Part shown: positions 10,501-25,500 of the stretch, in pieces
Layout: each line of letters begins with the position of its first letter
How positions within the stretch are numbered: position 1 is the first letter of the stretch
Source of the DNA: Metellina segmentata
Lineage: Eukaryota > Arthropoda > Arachnida > Araneae > Tetragnathidae
Length of the DNA: 64,000 nt
Assembly (NCBI GenBank): GCA_947359465.1
Contig: OX375878.1
Coordinates: 87,518,377 to 87,582,376 of the forward strand
Direction of reading: 5' to 3'
The notes under the pieces: model-generated
Database searches by the model: none
Told to the model about the DNA's origin: nothing
What the model saw: the letters and a program-made list of their open reading frames with translations, nothing else
Program-made: the position numbers and the translations under genes

Positions 10501-13500
10501 ATACATGTTTAGCTTACTTAAACGTTCATTATAGTCGAAATTTGCTAGCCCCTTTATTATTTTTGTAGCTCTGTGCTGAACCCTTTCAATTGATTCTATG
10601 TCCTTTCTCATATATGGAGCCCAGAATTGTACAGCATATTCTAGATGTGGTCTTACTAAACCCTTATATAATGGCAAGATTATATTCTTATCCCTTGAAG
10701 TTACAGTCTTTTTAATATACCCCAATAACCTATTAGCCTTTTTACCCGCAGCTGAACATTGGTGACCCATTTTAAAATCCCTGTGAATTATCACCCCAAG
10801 ATCCTTGACTGTTTCTCCCTCCTTTACCTTTACTCCCTGCAGACAGTACTCGGCTCCACTATTCCTGTAACCCATATGCAGAACTTGACATTTCCCTACA
10901 TTAAATGACATACCCCATTTTACAGCCCATTCGGATATCTTATCAAAATCCCCTTGTAAATTTTCTATCTGTAACTTGGTATCCACTGTCCCCCATATTT
11001 TTAAGTCATCTGCAAATATACTGATTCTATTCTTGATCCCCTGACCTATATCATCTATGAAAATTATAAATAAAATTGGTCCCAAAACTGATCCCTGAGG
11101 CACCCCACTTATAACTTCTGTCCACTGTGAATAATTTCCTTTTACCTGCACTCTCTGCTTTCTACCCAATAACCAGTTCTTTATCCATATTAATGTTTTT
11201 CCCTGAATCCCCAGCCTTTCCAATTTAAACAGTAATGCCTCATGAGGTACTTTATCAAAAGCCTTTTGAAAATCTATGTACATGATATCCACACTGCTCT
11301 TATTATCCAGCTCCTCAGTAATTTTTTCGTAGAACTTCAAAAGGTTTGTAGAGCAGGATCTGCCCTTCCTAAACCCATACTGATTCTCTGATAACAGTCC
11401 CCCCTCCTCCAAGTATAACATTATATGCTTTTTTAACAGAGATTCAAATATTTTGCAAATTACTGATGTTAGACTTACTGGTCTATAGTTGCCCGGATCA
11501 CTTTGTATTCCCTTTTTGAAAATTGGAGTTATGTTGGCCAACTTCCAATCCATTGGCACCCAACCTGTGCTATATGTTGAATTAAATATCGTGTGAATTA
11601 CTTCCCCCAGTTCTTCCGCGCATTCCACTAGTACTCTCGGATAAATATCGTCTGGCCCTGGTGCTTTAGATGGCTTAATTCTTTTCAACTGATGTACTAT
11701 TTCTTCCCTGTTGAATTTGCATTCTTTAATTATACCCCCTGCAAAGGCTCCATCCTTGGGGTCCTTTTTTAAACTATAGTTACCATTGAAAACCCCCAGA
11801 AAAAAGTCATTTAACACAAATAATGATCCAGGATAATGATGGATCACCAGGATAATGATGAATGGATAAGGTATTTTACTATTAAAAAAATTACAATGGA
11901 TAATAAATAATCAAAAGTTAATAGTTAAAAGTAAAGAATATATTTGTCTTCAATTTAAATATTTATAAAATACTGAAAATAAAACATCATTTTCCTGTCT
12001 TGACATCATTGACTTGGTATGTTAAAGGCAGGCAATGATGTGGCCAAAGGCAATGATGTGGCCAGGATAATGATGAAATAGGCTTGTTCAGGGCTTAATG
12101 GATGAACCCTTAAAAATTTCAGTTTGAATTTCACACACACATTTAAGAAATATCTTTTATACACTTGATAATAATAAAAATTAAAAATTTACTACAAACA
12201 TTTAATTTTTATCAAAGCCAGGAAAATGATCTTCAATATACATAAACCTTGAACTCTGAACTTGTATGTGCTGACCAAAAAAAAAGTTGATAACTTTTCA
12301 AAATGGCAGTTATTTATTTAAATAACCTCAACCCCAGATTACTTGAAAAGTATTCTTTTAACTCAGTGCTGTCATCTATTAATTGCCCACATAATGATAT
12401 CTGAGATGCCAGGAAAATGATGATATTACTTGGGACAATAGTTATTGAAGTTACTTTTGGAAATTTTTGCAATATTATTTCCATTATTGTAACTAATAAC
12501 CTTTCAAATGTATAAAGAAGCAGAATAAATTATTTACAAGAATATATAAATAAATATTAAAACCCTAACGAATGAAGAAATTGTAAAATTTCACCCAGGG
12601 ACATGCCAGGACAATGATATAATATTTTAAAAATATATAAAATAAAAAAATATGTCATTAATTTTCTAATTCTGTAGCTTATAAAAGAGATCCTAAACTA
12701 TTCTTGAAAGTTGACAAAATCTTCAGAGTGATAGAATTCTATAAATTTTGAAGGGACATGAATTTTGCCTATTTTGCAAGAATGACCCTTATATATCATA
12801 TATCTGCATCTTGTTCTTCGTCATTCTGAATAAAAAGTTGTCCTTTTTATCAACTGTCATAGTTCGCACAAAACTGAAACTGTAGCGTTGAACAATACTC
12901 AGTTTGAGATAAATTGTCATTAAATGTTAAATAAATAACAGTTCAAAATTAATTTTATCTTAAAATTTAATAGAATACTGTAACTAGTCCATTTTTACAT
13001 TTATTACATGTTCTTTTCAAATTTGCTGACTTCACTGAATTTCTTGATTTTTTTTTTCACTGAAACGCCCAGCGTTCTCAAATGTGAGGAGGGGCTGTAA
13101 TTTTAAAACAAAATCACAAATTGTTTGAATTTTAGTTTTTTTGCATTCAAGGGTTCATAAATACATAGATTTGAGATAATCATGAAAATATTTTGAGCAG
13201 AAATAATTCGGCCGTTAATAGGTTAGTGATCGCCAAAATAGAAACTTAGACTAAAGAATAAAAAAGAAGCCAGGCAAAATTTTTTATTTGTTTTGTTTAG
13301 CAGGAATTGTTTGTGCTCAGGAAATGAGAGGCAAAATAAATTTAGAATCTGATCTCTACACTGTTGCTATTCTAAGAACATGGTTCCCACACCTTTATCC
13401 AAAATAAATTCAAGGACTTTTAAGGACTTTTCAAAACCAAAAAAAATATTTTTCAAGGACCTAAAATTTTTTATAACGACCTAAAACAAGGCATACACAA

Positions 13501-16500
13501 AAGTTGTCACTTAAAAAGAAAAATATAAAAAAATAATAATAATTTTTTTATACAACTGTTAGTCAAAAAAGGGAAAGGTTATTGTCACTTTTGGGAACAA
13601 TTTGGATTTTCTTTTCTCACAGAACCTGATTTTTTTTTGTTGCAGAGTGGGCTTCTTGTTTCAATGCTAACTTTCAGGCTACTTGCACTCATATCGATTT
13701 CCGTCGTGCGATAAAATATCGTACGATAAATTCTTTTGGTGGCACGAAGAGTATGAGAAGCGGCCGTCTTAATGGAGACCAGAAGTGTCAACTTAGACGG
13801 ATAGCCATACTGTGGAGATCTAGACCTAGTATTATAAGTATATCACATAGTGTCAAAGCGTGAAACACCGGTTTCATTCAGAATGAGGCTCAAATGGCAC
13901 ACATGCTGTGGAGGAAACTAGTCTGGACAATTTCCAATGCAAGACGAAATTACACAATTATGTACTTGTTAAAAAAATCAAGTACTTTCAAGGACTTTTC
14001 ACCAAGTACCGTAATTTTCAAGGGCCCCTAGTTAGGAAAAAAGAATTCAAGGACTTTTAAGGACTTTTCAAGGACCGTGGGAACCCTGAAGAAAAACAAA
14101 TAACAATGCCAAACATTAATAAAAAAATGTTCTAGATTAAATTTTAAAATTCAGGATTTTCAAAAAATTAGTTGTTGTTTCGAATCTCCTATGCTAGACC
14201 AAGTCCATGAGTCCGTGGATATGCAGAAAGTCACAAATCAGGAGGGGATCCACTAGGAGATCCTCTCTAGACACCCCGATGCAGTTCAAGAGATGAGAGG
14301 GGCAGGCCTGCACAGTGTTGCATTTAGGGCAGATAGAGAAGGTCTTGTGACCCTGAACAAATCTAAGACACCTAGTATGTCCACTGATGGGTCTAAAAAT
14401 AGTGGTTTGCCGGGAGGCGTCACCCTGAAAGGACAAGGCGCCATCAGGTTTTTTCATATTTTACCAGTCATGTGAGGGAAGAGTTCTCCAAATGTGAAGG
14501 TTCTGGATATTTTTATTGTGACTTGAGAAAAGTACCTGTAGAGAAAAGTCAAAGCAGAGGAGTTGATGGGTGTGGGAATGTCAGTAAATTCCTTTGCCAG
14601 TCTGTCAGCAGTATCATTTCCCATGACTCACACTTGAGAGGGGATCCACTGCAGGAAGATCTCATGGTGTTTGGATAGCCGTCGGAGGTTGTCCAGGATG
14701 GAAATCGTGATTTTGTCTCCAACACTAGGCCAGTTGTTCAGATGTTGAATGGCACTGCGACTGTCAGTCATAATCCAAATGTCGTTGAGAGTGCAATTCC
14801 CTCTCAACCCGCAATTAGCTCTGACCTGAAGACAGAGCAAAAATCTGGGTTTTTAATCTTCAATTCGACAGGAGATGGGTAGGTTCTGATGTAGACCCCA
14901 CTTCCGCAGTTATTAAACTCGTTTTTACTTCCGTCAGTGTATATCAGCAATACCCAGGGGGAATGTTATTTATGGTTTCAAGAGCAACCAAATGCCAAAG
15001 AAGTCGAAAAGTTTTATGATCAGTTTATTTCTCCAGACTATCAAAAGCCTTTGTCAAGTCCAGGAATGCTGCCACAGTGTGGTTTGTAGGCCTTAGGTTC
15101 CGAGTCTCTAACACGTTGTCCAAAATAAAGTATCTGATCCACAGTACTGTGTCCTTTTCTAAAACCGAATAGTTCTTTTGGTAGTAAATTTTTGGACTTC
15201 AAATAAAAGGCCAGTCTTTCCAAAATCATCTTCTCCATGACCTTACACGAAAAACTGGTAAGGGCTATGGGTCTGTAACTCTCAGGAGTACCAGCCTTCT
15301 TGTTTGGTTTCCTAATAGGGAAAATTGTTGCCTTTTCCCAATCTTGGAATTCTACCAAGCTTCCAAGACAAATTACAGACTCCCAGCAGTCTCAGTTTAC
15401 CACCCAAACCAAGTCACCATCATCTGCCCATGGATGTTATCAGGCCCTGGAGATTTAGTAGGATCAAGAGCTTTAAAAGCCCGTTCCAAATCCTGTAGTG
15501 TGAAAGGTCTCTGGAAAATAGGACTGCCCTGGTTTGTGCTACGACAGCCATGTAAGCCTTAAAAGCCCGTTCAAAATGAGTCAGGACAATGAGGAGTGAC
15601 AAGTCTCCTTGCTCTTCTCTCCATAGGCTTATTGTCTTCGGTGAAGGTCAGAGTATTCATCTTTTTGTAATATTTCCCCAATAAATCTGCCGTGACCTTG
15701 TCATTTGAGGTAACTTGTCCGTTCTCATCAAGAATGGAATTGCTCTCCTCGAATTGAGGTTGTTTTGTGCTAATATTTTTAGCAAGTTTCCATATTTTAG
15801 AGTTTGGAGTTGTCCCTCAAACTTCACAAAATAAGTACCCGTGTGTCAGGATTGTAAGTGGTATAGATCGTTTGAAAATAGACACATTCATAGTAGAGAT
15901 TACATACTTTTGGAATTAATGTTTTCCGTGTAACCCTGTGTTTGATCTGCGATAAACAATATTGCTAATATTATAGGAAAAGCCTGTGCCAAATCTTTCC
16001 CAATTAAAATAATTGTCAAAGGGTTTAAGGTGACAGAAATTTGCCCAATAGAAAATATATTAAGCGGTGACTTCCAAGCACGTTATATTACTGATCAACA
16101 ATGATCATCCAATGGTACCAAAATCTTAAAAGATAATAACTGCTTCATATTCCCCTGATTTACCTTTTAACCATAGGTGATGTACCTAGAACACCCAGTT
16201 TGGATCACAAAAAATCATTTGTAACATTACCCCATAAAATAATTCAAGCTTATTTAAAAGCTGTTCCAAGAAAAGAAAAGATGGAAGGTGAAAAGAAAGA
16301 ATCCGAACATAAACAGAAACTAAGAAGTGTTAAACCTAAATATCTTCTATGAGATAAAAGTAATGTTCTGATGAGGACAGGTGAAGAATTGATTTTACAA
16401 GATACTCTTGGAACCTCATAGAAGTGATAATGGAAAGGAAGCTTTTTTTTTTAGACAGGTGTGGACAGGAAATGTAAAGGAAGGATCAGAACATAAACTG

Positions 16501-19500
16501 TGCTAAACTAAAAGTATCTTTTCTGAATAGGAAACAGTTTTGAGTGCTGAAGAATTGATTTTACAATATACAAGTATAAATGTTAATTTATTGAAACCCC
16601 TTCTCAAATATTTGATGAAGTAGTTAATGACAAAGATACTAAAGCTACAGAGGTGTGAATAGGAGATTTATCTTGGTAAAATTAACAGGAAAGCAAAAAA
16701 AAAAAAAACATTATGTTACTAGGGTTATAAATAATCCTAGAATAGGTATCAAGGAAAGTTTTAAAGAACAAAAATGGTTGATTCAAATAGATTTTTACCA
16801 AATGAGCATATTTATATTATGTGTAAGTTTGAAAGAAATTACCTAGCCCATGTACAACAGGTGTTTCTGAGGACCAGCTAATACAAATAATTTAATAAGA
16901 TAAATTAATTTCCATAATTTTTTTTATTTAGTTCAGTTAATGTGCCTTTTTAAAAATGATATCTAGATTCAATCAATTAACAGATTAATGCGTGAAGAAT
17001 GGTTTGAAAATATTACCATCAAATGGACCAATTACCTTACATTTACAAGATATTTTTTCTAAAGTTTATGCCAATATACATGTCCTTGAAAATATTAATG
17101 TATTTCTGACAAAATTTCTGTCATTGAAAATATTTAGCTTCTACAAAAAATTATGTAGTGAAAATTGATCCTAGATATACAACACTCTCCCCAATATTAA
17201 AGTGTCATTTTGTATTACTTATTTTGTCATAAATGTAGGAAACATCTTTCACAGAGTGAAAGCTACAGAACCAACCAATTCTTCTCTTTAACTATCTAAC
17301 ACTAAGAGTGGAATACTTGGAGATTTTGAGAAGTACTCACCATTGGTTTATCATAAAAAGGAAATCCTTGCATTGAGCGAAGAGCATTAGTAGCACTATT
17401 GATGTCCTTAAATGCAATAAAAGCTTGACCTCTCATTTTCATTGTTTTCAGAGCAACAACATCTAGAATTTGGCCAAATTGGGAGAATATTGCATAAAGT
17501 GACTTCTTTAACTCTGCAAGATTAAAAACCATATCACATTTCAATCAAAATATTATTAAAGAAAAAGAGTGAATTTATAATTTATTACAAAAGTGAGAAC
17601 CTAGTTCATACATAAAAACTCACACATATACATTTGTTTTCTCTACTATTATAAAAGGAAATCTGTGTCTCTGCAATATGGAGGTGTCCAGACGCATCTA
17701 TAGCACTTACATTAATGAAATTCAGCACACAGGAAACTAGAGGTGACCTGAATAGGCCTTGAAGCCCTGATTTTAAAATTTAACCTAGAACATTTTAAAA
17801 TAATTTGTTGGCATTATTTTATTATTTGGTTTCCTCAGAATGGCAATTGTAAAGAGATCAGATTCTACATTTATTTTTTCCTTTCATTTCCTGAGCAATT
17901 CCAGCAAAGTGAAACAAAACAATAAAAATTTTTTGACTGACATTTATTTTATTCTTTAGTCTAAGTTTTTATCTTCACGTTCATTAAAAATTGAGAGAAA
18001 ATTTCAATGGATTTGAAATCTGCGGAACATTTTACAAACAGCCGGATTTTAGACTTACCTAAAACCGCCATTGGGGGTCAACTTGACCCTCATAAGAAAT
18101 GTAGGTCATATCAAACTACATTTTTTGTAATTGATAAAGGATGTTGAAATGACAGTATATAAGAGTTTTTATAGGGTTTTTTTTATACAGTTTTTAAAGT
18201 TTTTTTTAATTTTTTTTTTTTAGTTTTTAGAGCTAATTTTTTTTGTTCAAATTTTAAATAGACATTAGCGCAGATAGAACAATATGAATGCTTTGCAGTG
18301 AAGTCAACATATTTATCACAAATTGGTTTCAGACATCCCTCAGAACTGGCAAAGTCTTACTCTGTCCCTTGTCAATATCAGAGGGACATTTCTTTCGTTT
18401 CGGGGTCTGTAGTTGAACAATTGGGGGCATCTGTTGCACAAAGCACCATTCGTAATTCTTCACAAGTGCAAGAATAAATTCCCTGTGAAAAATGAGTCCA
18501 GGGATTCCTTGAAAATTAGCCAAGCATTGAGTGCAGCAATGTCAAGGACGTTATAAAAACATGAAGAGGCCACCTACGAGTAGTGTCAGTGTTTGGCTTC
18601 TTAGCGCTGTCGTGTGCATGGTTCCAAGAATCGTGTGGCATTCTTTGGATATACATAGATCTACACGTAGAGAGAAATATGTGTAAATCACAAATATCTG
18701 AATCTAACGGCTTCAGGAGGGCAAGGGTGTCCTGTCTAAACAATACTTTCGACATTGTTTATACGGAAAAATTTTTACACACTGGTTGAAATAAAAAACG
18801 CAGATAACAAAACTGTGGAAAGTTTCGTTCTCGATAGTAGCTGTAACAGAACGGGTTTCTATCCAAAAGTTCTGTAGCAGGACTGATTTCCCTCAAAGAG
18901 TTCTGTAGCACATAAGTGCTGCTAGGATGCAAGCGCATTTCAAAGAACAGTCAAGAGTGTTAAGAGTGAACCCGCTAACTGTCGCGATAGTCATCGCAAT
19001 CAAACTAAATTTTGCGGTGCGAGTTTCCCCATGCGCAAAAAACAAAAATTGAGACATCGGGAATTCAACAACATTCACTTGAAAATCGGTCATTTTTCTT
19101 GTGAGGGTCAAAATGACTCTGTCTGACTATTGGCTGTCCTAGGTATTTGTTAGATTATTTAATTTAATAATTAACATAGAAATATGAAAAATTGTCACAG
19201 TACACTTGGAAGCATTTTATGAAAAGTAAAAAAATATGAGCTTCGATGTTCAGTTGTATGGTGAAATAAAGCATTGGAAAATGGAAAAAGGGTCAAAATG
19301 ACCTGAACGGTGCTTCTAGTGTTAAAGACACCATTTAGATTGTATTTTTAAAATTAAACCTTACTGATGAAGGAGCTCATGAGTATTATTATCCTGATAT
19401 ACCCCAACATTATGTTTTGATAAAGGGTCGTTCCACACCAAATCAACCAATGGTCAAAACATGATGTCTTCAGATCTTTATGATTTTTTTACATGATATA

Positions 19501-22500
19501 GTATTAGCTTAGTAGATACAAAAATACCGAGTTTTAATTTTTTTGGACCTTTCGTTTTTGAGTTATACATTTTTGAAAAATTCAAAAACACCAGTTTTTA
19601 GGAATGTTTTGATATATTTAAAAGCACGTAACTTCAAAACCGTTTGTCCTAGAAAGCTCAAATTTGTGCCATTCTCTTTAGATTTAAAAGGGCTTTAATT
19701 TAACATATAGCTTGGGTGTACCACATCAGTTTTTATATATTTTTTTTTAACTAAAAAAAAATAAAAAATTGTAAAAAAACAAAAATTGGAATTTTTAATT
19801 TTGATGAAAGAAATATATTTTATACTAAACCTAAATAGTAAGGTGTGTACAAAGTTTCATGATGGTATTCCGATGGTGTCATATTAAAAAAAATTTTTTT
19901 ATCTGAATCAAGACGTGTGAAAATTCTGTTAATTCGTGACTTGTTACCCTAGATAAAAATTAATCTCTTAAGCAACACTATTGTATTTAAATTTCATTTA
20001 CCCTATTTTATTTAAACAACAAATTCAACTTACTTTACATTCAAGGAACAGATTTTTTTCTTCTTTTAGCACTAGAAATTAGTAAATGTGAGTTCTCTTC
20101 TTTGCCAAAACTTGTGCTGCCTCGGCCATCTCATCTGCTGGAACTCGATAGGTTCTACCTGTTGAAGTGGTTGGATGTCATGTGCATAAAATATTGCTCA
20201 TCGGCAGTGCTAAGGTATCTGCTCTCCTAGGATTTGTGTATGATAGCAATGGCCATTTTGGGTGAAGAAAGGACACAAGAATTTCCTTTTCAACTTCGTC
20301 TTTTGAGTCAACATGCGCCAACCATCACTCTCTATCGTAAGCACAAGGGACAAAACCCACAATTTCTTCAAATGGAATGTCATCATTACCAGGGATAATT
20401 TGTACCCTATGTGCTTCTGAGTCATCAAAAAATGAGTAGACTTTGGTTTTGACACTATTTATTTAGATCTAGAAGAATGAAGGCATGAAATTTACGGGTC
20501 CCTGAGACTGTAACAGCTTTTTCAAATCATGGTTTTAGAATCTTTTCTTCATTTATATACTCTTCATTGGTTACATAAAAAAATGTGATGGATAACAAAC
20601 TTTTCACACCCTGCTGAAAAAGTGTTAGAATTTGATTATCTAATGGATTTTGGAGGCTGGCTTTGGCGGCAAGCCTTTTTGCTGTACCCCTTCATCACAA
20701 ACTCCCTTCTAATTTTCAAATTTGGTGTCAACACACATACTGTCGTAGTTCATGCTTTTCAGAAAAGTCATAGTCCAGAAAGTTAATCCTGTCTGAGAAA
20801 TTATATGCCAAATCATTAGTTAGATATTTGAAAAAGCTGTACTATTTTCCAGATGGTTCAGCTGCGCAGTGCATAATTCATAAGCTGTGGCACTTTTATG
20901 CCACATCATATGGGAAGCGAATTTGTGATGGAGTAGGGAATATGGTAAAAATGCTTGCTGCTAAAGCCAGCCTCCAGAATTTATTACAAAACCAAATTCT
21001 AACACCTTTTCAGTGTGAATATTTGCCATCCATCACATTTTTTTATGTAACCGATGAAGAGTATATAAATAAAGACAAGATTCTAAAACCATTCTTTGAA
21101 AATGCTGTGGCAGTCTCAGGGACCCATAAATTTCATGTCTTCATTCCTTTAGATCTAAATAGGGTCAAAACCAAAATCTACTCATTTTCTGATGACTCAG
21201 AAACACATAGGGTACGTACAAATTATCCCTGGTGATGATGATATTCCATTTGAAGAAATTGTGGGTTTTGTCGCTTGTGCTTACGATAAAGAGTGATGGT
21301 TGGCGCATGTTGACTCAAAAGACGATGTTGAAAAGGAAATTCTTGTGTCTTTTCTTCACCCAAAAAGGCCATTGCTATCATACACAAATCCTAGGAGAGC
21401 AGATACCTTAGCACTGCCGATGAGCAATATTTTGTGCACATGACATCCAACCACTGCAACAGGTAGAACCTATCAAGTTCCAGCAGATGAGATGGCCAAA
21501 GCAGCACAAGTTTTGACAAAGAAGAGAACTCACATTTACTAATTTCAAGTGCTAAAAGAAGAAAAAATCTGTTCCTTGAATGTAAAATAAGTTGAATTTG
21601 TTGTTTAAATAAAATAGGGTAAATAAAATTTAAATACAATAGAGTTCGTTAAGAGATTAATTTTTATCTAGGGTAACAAGTCACGAACAGAATTTTCACA
21701 CGTCTTGATTCAGATAAAAAATTATTTTAATATGATACCATCGGAATACCATCATGAAACTTTGTACACACCTTACTATTGAGGTTTAGTATAAAATATA
21801 TTAAAAAATATATAAAAAAAATTATTTTAATATGATACCATCGGAATACCATCATGAAACTTTGTACACAACTTACTATTGAGGTTTAGTATAAAATATA
21901 TTTCTTTCATCAAAATTAAAAATTCCGATTTTTGTTTTTTTACAAAAAAAAAATAATTTTTAGTTTAAAAAAATATATAAAAACTGATGTGGTACACCCA
22001 AGCTATATGTTAAATTAAAGCCCTTGTAAATCTAAAGAGAATGGTACAAATTTAAGCTTTTTAGGACAAACGGTTTTTGAGTTACGTGCTTTTAAATATA
22101 TCAAAACGTTCCTAAAAACTGGTGTTTTTGAATTTTTCAAAAATGTATAACTCAAAAACGAAAGGTCCAAAAAAATTAAAACTTGGTATTTTTGGTCATA
22201 TTGGTGAGTAGAACACAATCACTAAATATGATACATTTTGAAAACCTCAAGGTTTAAAATAATTTTTTTATTGGTTGATTTGATGTGGAATTACCCTAAA
22301 GCTTTTACAAAGTGGAAGAGGCAAAGCAACAAGTAATCGGAAGAATGCCTGTGGTTAGTGTGCAGGATTCTGAAAGATTTTACCTTTTAATATTATTGTT
22401 AAGAAAAACTGGTGTGATAAGTTTTAATGATCTGAAAACTGTCAATGGAACATTGTGTGAAACTTTTCAAGCGTCGTGCAAACAGCTCGGGCTTCTAGAT

Positions 22501-25500
22501 GGTGATCGATCAGCACTGGCATGGCACTTTCCTTGAGGCAGCAAGAATGCACATGCCTATCTCAAACAATCTCTCTCTCTCTATCTCTGAAGATTTCATG
22601 CATAGGTATTCAGAAGAAACTGGCCCCTTTACGCCCTTGTAGGAATTAATGAACTGCTCAAGTCTTATAGGTCTGAATTTACAAAAAGTGAATCTTCCAT
22701 TGGTAGACTTACAATTTGATCCCTTCCGATTATCATATGTTGCTATGGAAGAGCAGTCTAAGGCTAATGCTGAAACTGAATTCCGAACAGAGATACATAG
22801 TTAACTAAGTGCTTTTTTCTTGATAGCCATGCTGGAACAGGCAAAACTTTTGTGTATTCGCCCCTTTTGCATGCAGTTAGGGGAAAAGGCGATCAAGTCA
22901 TTTTTGTAGCATCGACCAGAATAGCAGCTACATTGCTAATTGAAGGCAGAACTGCTCACTCTATTTTTAAAATTCTCCTTACCCTGAAAGCCACTTCAAC
23001 ATGTAATTTAAAACCAAACACCAAACTTTTGATAAAATTTGTTTAGATCTAACTAAACCCGTTTTTAACCATAGTCAATCGTATTTAGGTCTTTCTAGAG
23101 TAAGATCCTTTGATTCTGTCAATATTGTGTCGCACAAACTCTGAAATTTCCAAATAAGTATATAGGGAAATTTTATGAATTTTTAAGATAGTTAACAAAC
23201 ATGTTGCTTAGGGTGAATGATGCTGCATACTATTTGGAGCGTGTAAATGTAAGAATTGCAAATAGGAATTATTTTACAATCGAAAGGTTCTCTAGCACAC
23301 TGCTCTCAGAAATAGATAAAAGTTGCTTACTACTTGCAACATGTAAATATGATAGGTAAGATTTTTTTGGCACTGTGTTTGTATATACTATACAGGGCAA
23401 TTCATAAGTAAGTAAACAACTTTAATGCACTATATAACAGTGATTATCTCTAATATTATAAAAGGAAGTGTTTGTTGCCGCAAAATCCTGACGATTCTAT
23501 GGCACTTACAGCAATGAGATTTGGCACACAGGTAGTCAGAATTTTTTGAAATATTTGTGTTGCTGCGAATTTTAAAATTCAATCTAGAAGATTTTAATAC
23601 ATGAATTTAATAGTTTTATTCTTCAACGTGTTTCTACCAGAGAGAAGAAACACCAGAATCTAGACTTTTCTACCCAGATGACCTTCCGTCAGGCTTTGGA
23701 ATCATGCCAAGTTTTTTTTCCTCGTGGTAGATTCTAAATTTATTTCTTTCGTTTCTGCTTTCATTTTGCGCAGAGGAATGATTTCCCAGCAGAGGCTAAA
23801 AACAAAGTTTCAACTCTAGTTATGTAGTTATTTTTTCTATCTCCTAGACTGTTAAAGATAAGAGTAAAAATTTCAACGGATTTGAAATCTGCAGAAAATT
23901 TCACTTTAAATCGATACCCAAAAATGTGATTTTCTTTAATTAAACAATTTTAAATTGAATATATATATATTTTTTTTTCACAAGAGATTGTGATGTCACG
24001 TGATTCTGCCCTTCGCGTTAAAAAAAAAGAAACAGATTACATTTCTTGTCCTATTCCATTTCAGGTAATGAGAGCAACAAATAAAAAACAATTTGACTGG
24101 GATTGTTAATTCTCTCGTAAAATCGGAATCATTAAAGATGGATTAAAAATTTTAACGCTAATTGATTATTAATTAAGGATTTTAAATCAATCTGCGGAAA
24201 ATTTTACACCAGATTAATAACTTAATCACGCTGGGCTAGTGTAAGATATTTTAAGTTACCTGTAAGAGAAGTGTAGGTGAATGTTTCAAGAATTTTTAGA
24301 GAAAGTCAGATGTTCTATATGTGCACATTTAGTCACACTACACACATCAAACCAGTAACCCATTTCCGCCCAGACGCATGTTGGGTATCTGAAGCAGATG
24401 CAGTGATAGTGGATGTGATACGCTATTTCAACAGGAAGAGGAGGGTTACATACGTTATCCTTTCCATAGTCCCAAAGAAAAGGTCACATGGTGTTAAGTC
24501 AGGGCATCTGGGTGGCCATTGGGTTAGAGGTAATCCATCAATGAAGAAGATGTTAATAGAGGTAATTTTGCATATCACCTGACCAGTGTGGTGGTGCACC
24601 ATCCAATTGAAGAATTAAGTTTTTCAACTTTATTCTCCAATTGGATTAATACGTTTTTGACATCTGCCGATACACTTGGTTGTCCTGACTTTGGAACTTT
24701 GCACAACCAGCCCATAGTTTCACATTTTTTAAACTAATCGTAAATGAATTTTCTGGTTGGAGGTTCTTTTCAAAATCGTGATCGAAAATGCTGTTGCACA
24801 AACGCGACAGATTTGGTTTAGCTCAATTTCAAGAACACAAAACACCTTCTCCACTGAAGACACAGCCATTTCCACTGATTAATCACGTGACACGCTCGCT
24901 ATTGCTTACGTCACTGCTCCTGTTTTACTGCATCTGGAAACTGTATAAGTACTTACCCTGTATTATCACAGATATATTTTTACTGTAAATGAATTCACTT
25001 AATGATGCTATTCTTTCTGTGGTAGTGATAAAGCTAGACTAAAATATTCAAGTGTCCGATGAGCGAGTACGGATCGCGAAGCGATGCGAAGGAACTGCGT
25101 AAGCAGTTCCGGGGGTTGGCAAGCGGCAGCGAGAAGAGCCCCCTATTATATACAATTCCTTTTGATATATTTTACTTAGGATAAAATTAATTAAACAAAG
25201 TTACTAAAGAAAAAAAAAATTTATGTTGTAGTCTGATTCTCTGCATGTTACACAAATGGAATACTTGGTCATTTCACAGGGTTCACATACTTTTGGGGTA
25301 CAGCTTTACAATAGGCAATGCTCTTGGTGTACTGTTTGTAGCGAGTTATGGCGGGTAAAGACAACCCATTTTTATTAGGGTTATTCGAGTTCTATGGCAA
25401 CAATAGCAAACGGAAAGTTTAAAATTATAGAATGTTCTTTTCATTTCTGTTTTATGTACATTAGAATAAAGCATTTGGTTTGATTTCAGTTAGTGCTGTG

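Larger units (their letters stand above)
9235..12620. repeat. recurring GCCAGGANAATGAT motif inside the piggyBac element
   Basis: At least nine variants of gccaggacaatgat occur near 9238, 9259, 11826, 11846, 12030, 12049, 12061, 12218, 12410 and 12605. The last steps are about 190 bp apart. Copies are short, AT-rich between, and non-coding. The LINE at 10145-11830 separates the first pair from the rest. Confidence 0.55.
7976..13106 (+). mobile_element. piggyBac-type element, deleted, with nested LINE
   Basis: Left and right ends share an inverted subterminal match. The left has 'cctcaattgaggacgctggg' near 8000-8025; the right has its counterpart 'cccagcgttctcaaatgtga' near 13067-13090. TTAA stands outside both (7976-7979 and 13103-13106). 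Between them lie piggyBac transposase pieces (8170-8880), long non-coding DNA with a recurring 14-base motif, and a CR1-like LINE inserted at about 10145-11830. Exact ends are uncertain because the outermost bases of the two sides agree only partly. Confidence 0.6.

Noticed and set aside
20210..20455. 81-codon minus-strand frame
   Set aside because: It is the inverted arm copy of the ORF end at 21160-21400, part of the foldback element.
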